Shown in pieces: positions 51,028 to 56,027 of a DNA stretch of 56,027 bases. Position 1 is the stretch's first letter, and the number at the start of each line of letters is the position of its first letter. Below the pieces are notes generated by a model. The model saw only the letters and a program-made list of their open reading frames with translations, was not told the origin of the DNA and searched no databases. The position numbers were made by a program, and so were the translations under genes. Source of the stretch: Collinsella aerofaciens (lineage in GTDB: Bacteria; Actinomycetota; Coriobacteriia; Coriobacteriales; Coriobacteriaceae); the NCBI GenBank assembly GCA_905213325.1, contig CAJMHW010000009.1, positions 1 through 56,027 on the forward strand, read 5' to 3'.

Positions 51028-51801
51028 TCAACCAATCAAGCCATATGTTGCTTTCATCGTCTCGAGCAACTGCGCCATCGTTACGCCCGCAACCCCAATC
51101 TGTTTCAGATTGACGTCGCCCACCTCACAATCTTTGACAAACGCAAGCATATCGTCCTTCAGTTCTCCGCGCAGATCGACACCTTCCGACTCGCCAAGCA
51201 GCTGAGCAAGTCTCAGCGCATCGCGTTTATGCTTTTTTACCTTCCTCGAATCAACGTTCTCCCCCGCTTCCCTTCTAGCTTTTAGGTCGAGATACGCCTT
51301 CGCTTTGAACGGGACAATGTATTCCGTCCCCAGGACCGAAACGCCGCCTACGGTTCGAATTCCCTGAAGGAACAAGCTGTAGTAAGCATCGTCCAACAAA
51401 ATTGCCGAAAGACTGCTTATGTTTTCATCAACGTGAATTGGCGCCACATCAATCCCCTCACGACCCTTTAGAAAGTCGGGGCACTTCGCGAAGAGTTCAA
51501 TCATATGGGGGTAACCCGGCATCTTAGGCTCTGTAAACCGATAAAAACATGAGCCTTTGCCTTCGCCCCAGCCGCAGCGGTAACCGCCATCACGCACCAA
51601 AGTCCATATAGCTTCTGCCGTCTGAGGCAACCGGTCATCGGCGACAATTACCACATCAAAATCGTGAGTCGCCCTAAACGGAAGTCCCGCCTCCGCGAGC
51701 AAAATGTCGCATGCCGTGCCGCCGATAAGGGCATACGATCCTGCGGCTTCTTGCATATGCTGCTGAAATTCTTGGAGACCTTCTACAGCGCTTCTTGCCA
51801 T
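51028..51801 (-). CDS. nucleotidyltransferase, AbiEii-like toxin candidate
   Basis: 257 residues with the fold of minimal nucleotidyltransferases: YALIGGTACDILLAEAGLPFRATHDFDVVIVAD gives the GG..A..L and T-x-D-x-D motifs. A helical C-terminal region follows (KAKAYLDLKARREAGENVDSRKVKKHKRDALRLA), as in AbiEii proteins, which transfer nucleotides to tRNA or other targets. The start at 51801 overlaps the upstream winged-helix gene by 19 nt, the order expected for an antitoxin-toxin pair. Base composition is visibly less GC-rich than the gat genes, hinting at transfer. Confidence 0.72.
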   Translation of the reverse strand: MARSAVEGLQEFQQHMQEAAGSYALIGGTACDILLAEAGLPFRATHDFDVVIVADDRLPQTAEAIWTLVRDGGYRCGWGEGKGSCFYRFTEPKMPGYPHMIELFAKCPDFLKGREGIDVAPIHVDENISSLSAILLDDAYYSLFLQGIRTVGGVSVLGTEYIVPFKAKAYLDLKARREAGENVDSRKVKKHKRDALRLAQLLGESEGVDLRGELKDDMLAFVKDCEVGDVNLKQIGVAGVTMAQLLETMKATYGLIG

Positions 51802-52751
51802 GGATATTCCTTTCCAAACATGCGATCGACTTCGAGCTGAATTCGCTCATCGTCGATTGCCGCCAAAGATAGCGCAAGCGAAATGTCGTCGACACGGGAG
51901 GAGCCGGCAAACACGGGCGCATAGCGCCACACTTGGATCATCGCCGTCTCGTTATCCGGCAACTCCCCGTCTGCGACTTCGAGGTCGCTCAGTTGACGCC
52001 ATGTACTTCTTAAGACGGCCTTTTGTTCCATGCCCGGCGCAGCGAGCATCGAACGCGCAGCGAGCGCCGTCTCCCCGGCGTCAACAAGACAGTGGATCTG
52101 CGGTGTCTTCCTTGCAAAAAAGACCTTTGAGACAGGCGAGGAGAGCTCTGCCATGTGCTCGCTGAGCAGAAGATCGACGGCAACAGGGAACACGACGACA
52201 CGTCGCTCGCGACGCTCGCGCCTCGCGATTCCCCTGTCAACAAGCTCGGTTATGGCCTCACTCGCACGGCTTGCCGAGATCCCAAGCGCACGACAAAGGT
52301 CATAGGGACGATATGGCTCCTGGGCTGCTCCCCAGATTGCGGCAGCCTGCGCGTTGGGTGACATCTTGATCGCGTGATTGTGAAACCAAGCACCGCCCCT
52401 CTCCGTGCAAGCTGCGCCCATAAATGGAAGAAAAGCCTGTCTACCTGGACAGACAAAGGGAATCCCTTGTGCGACTAATGCTTTGCGCTGACGTGCATCG
52501 GCATCAGGAAACGAAACGACAACAGGAGTCTCCGCGCGCAAGGCTAGCTGACTATAGACTCTCTTAGCCTCGGGAAGCCCGACGCCAGTAGGCAAACTTG
52601 CAAGCAAAAACGAAAAACCGTTTGCGTCAACAGCGCGGACCTCAATCGCCCGCAGATGCAGCGGCAAGCGTGCGAATCCAGGCCAAGTTTTGGTCTTGGC
52701 GGAGAGGCCTAGTGCTTCTTGTAAGTAGATTAGCGCTTCGTTCATTTCCAT
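51783..52751 (-). CDS. winged-helix protein, AbiEi-like antitoxin candidate
   Basis: 322 residues. A MarR/AbiEi-like winged helix lies mid-chain: RPYDLCRALGISASRASEAITELVDRGIARRERRERRVVVFPVAVDLL (about 140-195). The N-terminal part contains PVVVSFPDADARQRKALVAQGIPFVCPGRQAFLPFMG, a short restriction-fold-like segment seen in some HTH-nucleotidyltransferase partners. The ATG at 52790 is rejected because its codons 2-3 are a TATAAT box over an operator-like repeat; 52751 or 52745 is the likely start, though ribosome sites are weak. Probably represses its own operon. Confidence 0.7.
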   Translation of the reverse strand: MEMNEALIYLQEALGLSAKTKTWPGFARLPLHLRAIEVRAVDANGFSFLLASLPTGVGLPEAKRVYSQLALRAETPVVVSFPDADARQRKALVAQGIPFVCPGRQAFLPFMGAACTERGGAWFHNHAIKMSPNAQAAAIWGAAQEPYRPYDLCRALGISASRASEAITELVDRGIARRERRERRVVVFPVAVDLLLSEHMAELSSPVSKVFFARKTPQIHCLVDAGETALAARSMLAAPGMEQKAVLRSTWRQLSDLEVADGELPDNETAMIQVWRYAPVFAGSSRVDDISLALSLAAIDDERIQLEVDRMFGKEYPWQEAL

Positions 52752-52763
52752 CGTTTTCGTTTG

Positions 52764-52789
52764 ATTCCAGTTTATATTGGAATTATACA
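52764..52789 (-). promoter_or_regulatory. promoter and operator-like repeat of the winged-helix/nucleotidyltransferase pair
   Basis: On the minus strand TATAAT (52787-52782) is followed by an inverted repeat ATTCCA / TGGAAT (arms 52764-52769 and 52778-52783) that covers the expected transcription start. A related TTCCG half-site lies further upstream. Suggests autoregulation; inferred. Confidence 0.5.
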
Positions 52790-52850
52790 TAATTTTCGGA
52801 ATTAACGAGATTCCGTTCGTGCCTAAGCCCGCATTTGAGTTTTCAAAATG

Positions 52851-52985
52851 TCCCGAATCGGCTGGGCGATTCGGGATACAATAGCTACAGGAAACGACGC
52901 ACCCCGCGTAAGTGTTCGAAAGCGCGGGCGGCCTAGTTTTCAGCTTTAGTTAAATGCCCGGGCTCCGAACCCCGGGCATTCTTAT
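52851..52985 (+). ncRNA. candidate small RNA converging on the hydrophobic peptide gene
   Basis: A 10-bp inverted repeat TCCCGAATCG / CGATTCGGGA (52851-52876) abuts TACAAT (52877-52882). Downstream come a CCCGCG/CGCGGG stem (about 52903-52928) and the shared terminator at 52953-52980, with no open frame. The transcript would run head-on into the 3' end of the peptide mRNA, as in type I toxin-antitoxin loci. No good -35 box is visible, so this is tentative. Confidence 0.35.
52953..52980. terminator. bidirectional terminator
   Basis: AATGCCCGGG (52953-52962) pairs exactly with CCCGGGCATT (52971-52980). It is 2 bp past the peptide stop on the minus strand and ends any plus-strand transcript from 52.88 kb (followed by CTTATTTG). 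Confidence 0.8.
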
Positions 52986-53134
52986 TTGCGCTTTTTGCGG
53001 CGCAAATGCCTTCTACCGTCCGCACCGCGCGTGCGCCTACGGACCTTAAACCGAACCTCATACGAGTCAAGAAACGCGATGACGAACGTACCCACCGCCG
53101 CGAGGGCGGCGAGCGCGTTAAGGAATTTCAGCAT
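52982..53134 (-). CDS. 50-residue hydrophobic, basic-tailed peptide (type I toxin-like)
   Basis: One membrane helix (LNALAALAAVGTFVIAFLD) followed by a strongly basic tail (SYEVRFKVRRRTRGADGRR then LRRKKRK). The pattern resembles small holin-like or Fst/TxpA-like membrane toxins that depolarise cells when over-produced. GGAGGT is spaced 8 nt before the ATG, so translation should be strong. The terminator begins right after the stop. A candidate antisense RNA converges from the other side. No sequence family is claimed; it could instead be an ordinary small membrane protein. Confidence 0.6.
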   Translation of the reverse strand: MLKFLNALAALAAVGTFVIAFLDSYEVRFKVRRRTRGADGRRHLRRKKRK

Positions 53135-53311
53135 TTGGGGACCTCCGATCGAGTCGTCGGCCGCCCGCGCACGGGATGCGTCGCAAGGATATTTTACTGC
53201 GAGTGTATGCACCCACGCCTGGTAAACGCAATATTAGCAAACATCTGTTCGATATTCATACGCTTGATCCATCGGGCAATGGAGCCTGGCTGCGTTGTCC
53301 AAAAAAAAAAA

Positions 53312-53342
53312 CGGGGCAGACTCCAGTGCGGAGTCTGCCCCG
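53312..53342 (-). terminator. backbone pilin terminator
   Basis: CGGGGCAGACTCC (53312-53324) pairs exactly with GGAGTCTGCCCCG (53330-53342); the minus strand continues with about 12 T. It lies 100 bp past the pilin stop. The rest of 53135-53442 holds the peptide gene's leader and no other gene. Confidence 0.95.
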
Positions 53343-53442
53343 AAAAGAGAATGGCAAAGCAAGAACGTCAATGGACGAGAAAAGTGTCCGCAAGTCTCAT
53401 GGCCATCACATCCCACCTGCCAAAGGGATGGGTGAGCGAGCG

Positions 53443-55269
53443 TTACTCCTGCTCGGACTCCTCAGCCTGTTTACGGCTGCGGATGAGGTGCGCCACGCCG
53501 ATGCACAGCACCGCGCCACCAGCGATCCAAGTGAAGGTCACGCCGTTAAGACCGGTCAGCGGGAGGCCAACCTGTTTGGTATCGCCAACGGTGATGTTGA
53601 AGTAGCCATCGGTGTCCTTCTCCGAGCCGGTCTGCATCGTTAGTTTGTTATCACCGGCACGCTTATCGGTAAGGCCAGCGATGACCTTGTCACTCTGGTT
53701 CTTGCTATTAAGCGTGCCAGAGAGCACAGTAAGACCAGCGTTCGGATCAATGGCGTTCATGGTCGGCTTAATCTCGAAGGTGAAGGGTTCGACCTTGGTG
53801 TAACCATCGGGAGCAGAAGTTTCCGTGACCGTATAGACGCCAGCATCGAGACCGGTAAGCGTAATGACACTATCGGAGTCCATCGAAAGCTCAACCTTGC
53901 TGTCGCTCAAAGTGCCGTCACTCTTGACATATTTAACGTTTGCGCTGTTCTCGTCACCGTTAGTTGTGTCACCAGCTACGATGGTGAACTTAGCACCTTT
54001 CAGCGCCTTCTCAGTGCCAAGGTCAACCTTGTTGATCTTGAGGCCGTAGGTGTAGTCCTTGACCGTATCGGACTCCGAGGTGCCAGTGCCACCTGACATG
54101 GGGTTGTTAGAATACTCGAGCGTAACGGTGTTGAGGTTGCCATTCAGCTGGTTGTTGGCCCCTGCAATAACCGCCTTTGCGTTGAGCTTTGCCTTGTAGA
54201 AGACAACAATATTGGTGTTGGCATTGATCGTAAGCGTTCCGCCTTTTTTCGCGGTGGCCGACTTCAGACCCTTAGCACCGTTAAAGTCAACCGTCAAAAC
54301 ATGCCCATTTGACCCAGCAGAAACCTCCACTTTGTAGCTTTCCGAATTAATCTCGGAATATTCACCATCATTATTCAGCGCATAAACGCTGAGCGAGCCA
54401 TCGACGAAGTCAAGACCCTGATCCAATGAATCCTTAAACTTGTAGGAATAAGAGTCGTAGCTGTCGTAGTTATCTGCGATCGTACCGGTAAGCCTATAGT
54501 TCACCTCCTGGCCAACCTGGGAGTCGGCAGCGTCCACCCAGTCAGTCTCGCCGGTAATGTCACCGCCCTTCACTTTAGAATTATCGAGAATCTTTTTCCC
54601 AACCGTGGGGATGCTGGTCTTCTCACAAACGGTCACAGCGTTTCCACCCACGACCGCGAAGATAGGAGACGTACCAGTGTTCTTATTGCCGGGCTCCAAG
54701 CTACTTCCGTCGGTCACAAACAAGTAGTAGCCGTTGCCATTCTCGGCGTCAGGAGACCAGGAAGTGCCGGCAGCGATACCGGACTTAACCGGCGTCTCAT
54801 TCTTCACGGCATTCGCAACTGCGTAGAGAACATTGCCAGTAGCAACTCGCGTCCCCTTAGCCTGTCCATCAGCCGAACCTGCAGTTGGATTTTCCGCATG
54901 CGCCATGAGGAAGTCGGCCACTTCCTGGGCCGTAGGGTTGCTAGGCAGCTTATCTTCATCCTTCAAGTTGTGATCATTCTCCCAGCGATTAATGGCAACA
55001 ATCACCCTCGTGCCAACCGCATCGCTTGCCCACGTAATGTTCTGAGCGGTCTTGCCGCCGTTTTCAGAGTCGGTCACAGTGGCCTTAAAGATCTGGTACG
55101 CCTTGAACGTAGTGTTCTCGTTACCCTCAACTTTGCTGATCGTGATACTGTCCGTGCCGCCCTCAGCTGCAAACGCCATGGTCACCGGGGCCATGACGCC
55201 GCCGAAGCTCAGCGCCGCCGTGAGGCCGGCGGTTACTGCCAGGCGTGCAATGTTCTTGCTCATGCTCAT
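53443..55269 (-). CDS. SpaA-type backbone pilin with LPLTG sorting signal
   Basis: 608-residue secreted, wall-linked pilus subunit. Signal peptide in the first 35 residues (KNIARLAVTAGLTAALSFGG ... AFAA). N-terminal domain TFKAYQIFKATV is typical of backbone pilins. TVGKKILDN may hold the polymerisation Lys. Cna-B-like domains with isopeptide Lys/Asn candidates (VTLEYSNNP, ALKGAKFTIVAGD) and an E-box VTETSAPDGYTKVEPFTF. C-terminal LPLTG, hydrophobic helix and positive tail are the sortase signal. Start at 55269 follows AGAGGAAAAG. Visibly less GC-rich than neighbours, which is common for surface genes. Confidence 0.94.
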   Translation of the reverse strand: MSMSKNIARLAVTAGLTAALSFGGVMAPVTMAFAAEGGTDSITISKVEGNENTTFKAYQIFKATVTDSENGGKTAQNITWASDAVGTRVIVAINRWENDHNLKDEDKLPSNPTAQEVADFLMAHAENPTAGSADGQAKGTRVATGNVLYAVANAVKNETPVKSGIAAGTSWSPDAENGNGYYLFVTDGSSLEPGNKNTGTSPIFAVVGGNAVTVCEKTSIPTVGKKILDNSKVKGGDITGETDWVDAADSQVGQEVNYRLTGTIADNYDSYDSYSYKFKDSLDQGLDFVDGSLSVYALNNDGEYSEINSESYKVEVSAGSNGHVLTVDFNGAKGLKSATAKKGGTLTINANTNIVVFYKAKLNAKAVIAGANNQLNGNLNTVTLEYSNNPMSGGTGTSESDTVKDYTYGLKINKVDLGTEKALKGAKFTIVAGDTTNGDENSANVKYVKSDGTLSDSKVELSMDSDSVITLTGLDAGVYTVTETSAPDGYTKVEPFTFEIKPTMNAIDPNAGLTVLSGTLNSKNQSDKVIAGLTDKRAGDNKLTMQTGSEKDTDGYFNITVGDTKQVGLPLTGLNGVTFTWIAGGAVLCIGVAHLIRSRKQAEESEQE

Positions 55270-55377
55270 CTTCTTTTCCTCTGCTTTCTGCTCGAATTCC
55301 ATTTGATCTAAATCTGTCTGTCTGTGTCTTAGCATCTGCTTCGCTATGTCTCGCCCCGCTCTCTGTGGGGCTGCCAG

Positions 55378-56027
55378 CTACTCTTTATGGCTGCCACCTC
55401 CCCGTTTGACCAGGAGCGCGACCACGATGAGCGCGGCTCCGGCGACCGCTGCGGCGGCCGCGGCGTACATTGCCATATCGCCAGTCGAGGGCATAAAGCC
55501 TCCGGTGGTAATGCTAGGGGGTGTGCCGGTGGGCGTGTTGATGAGCGACGCCTCCAGGCTGCCCGTCGACCCGTCCGCGCTGTCGGCGCGCAGGGGCGAC
55601 TCGGCCGTGATGGTGAGCTTGGGCTTGGCGGCGGCCACCTGGTCGACGTCCAGACCCTCGGCCTTGACCATCACGGAGCGCGTGCCCTCAAAGGCGGTGT
55701 AGCCCTTGGGCGCCTTGAGCTCGCGGACCTCCAGCTTGCCCGAGTCCACGCCCGAGACGGTCACGCGGCCGTCCTCGCCCGTGGTGACGGTGGCCTTGCC
55801 CTCCGCATCCCACGTGCCGTCGGCCGCCAGTGTGCGACCGCGGTCGTCGGCGATGCTCAGGACCGCCCCGGCAAGCGGCTTGTCGCCGTCGCTGCCGCGC
55901 TTGGTGAGCGCGAGATCCCAGGTGTAGGCGCACGCATCGTCGCTCGGCGTGTGGGTAAAGCCGGCATCGCCCGACTGGTCGGCAAAGGGAGAGCGCGGGT
56001 AGCGCAGGTAGACCTCGTTGGGGTTGC
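55378..56027 (-). CDS. partial SpaA/Cna-B pilin or adhesin with MPSTG sorting signal
   Basis: C-terminal 216 codons of a surface protein whose start lies beyond the window. NPNEVYLRYPRSPF at the edge carries the isopeptide Asn of a pilin domain. A Cna-B domain follows (LTKRGSDGDKPLAGAVLSIADD ... VRELKAPKGYTAFEGT, with Lys and Glu for an isopeptide bond). The end GGFMPSTGDMAMYAAAAAAV, hydrophobic helix and KRGGGSHKE is a sortase signal with Met for Leu. Located 108 bp upstream of the backbone pilin on the same strand, so probably the tip or ancillary pilin of one pilus operon. Confidence 0.9.
   Translation of the reverse strand, partial: NPNEVYLRYPRSPFADQSGDAGFTHTPSDDACAYTWDLALTKRGSDGDKPLAGAVLSIADDRGRTLAADGTWDAEGKATVTTGEDGRVTVSGVDSGKLEVRELKAPKGYTAFEGTRSVMVKAEGLDVDQVAAAKPKLTITAESPLRADSADGSTGSLEASLINTPTGTPPSITTGGFMPSTGDMAMYAAAAAAVAGAALIVVALLVKRGGGSHKE

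Overview
The window reads as chromosomal DNA of a gut Coriobacteriia member, most likely Collinsella or a close relative (inference). It is GC-rich, and its gene content fits that group: a type III glutamine synthetase, a DUF711 protein, a MurT-GatD-like cell-wall enzyme, glycerol and iron-type alcohol dehydrogenases, SpaA-type pili with a class C sortase, and a tmRNA on a one-piece Gram-positive-like plan. No database search was possible; family names rest on motifs read from the translations.

Layout. 0-5.7 kb: a truncated lipoprotein hydrolase, a RibD-C-type reductase and an aldo/keto reductase on the minus strand, then a second aldo/keto reductase and an iron-dependent alcohol dehydrogenase on the plus strand, followed by wreckage of a GyrI-like gene and an AAA ATPase. 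5.8-16.5 kb: a ToxN/AbiQ-like toxin, guaA, an asparaginase, an XRE regulator divergent from an unknown gene over a 24-bp palindrome, ychF, a polyferredoxin and a fermentative dehydrogenase block. 17-21.5 kb: two overlapping helical-repeat genes, a fused MurT-GatD protein and tRNA-Glu. 21.9-30.2 kb: glutamine synthetase III, a metF / MetH-activation / metH operon and a DUF711 protein.

30-39.4 kb: a methyltransferase, yhbY, a 999-residue STAND/BTAD regulator, nagB, a PTS EIIA domain, glmM, rpsI and rplM; nagB, EIIA and glmM link sugar uptake to amino-sugar and wall-precursor metabolism. 39.4-43 kb: a patatin-like lipase, a 62-bp tandem repeat, tmRNA with decayed attachment-like repeats beside it, and a ribbon-helix-helix/PIN toxin pair. 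43-45.5 kb: a P1B ATPase with an SCA metal motif plus a DUF6110-type small membrane protein, a candidate iron-compartment (ferrosome-like) module. 46-49.6 kb: gatCAB. 50-56 kb: pilus genes (sortase, backbone pilin, partial second pilin) interrupted by an AbiE-like nucleotidyltransferase pair and a 50-residue hydrophobic peptide that resembles a type I toxin.

Between the genes lie several repeat families. Two 134-141-bp elements at 30.2 and 46.0 kb share a conserved core while their stems differ yet remain complementary. Four hairpins share a GGG(A/T)CAG loop on different stems. Three longer inverted-repeat elements look like non-autonomous mobile elements. The covarying elements and the SCA-ATPase module are the strongest leads.
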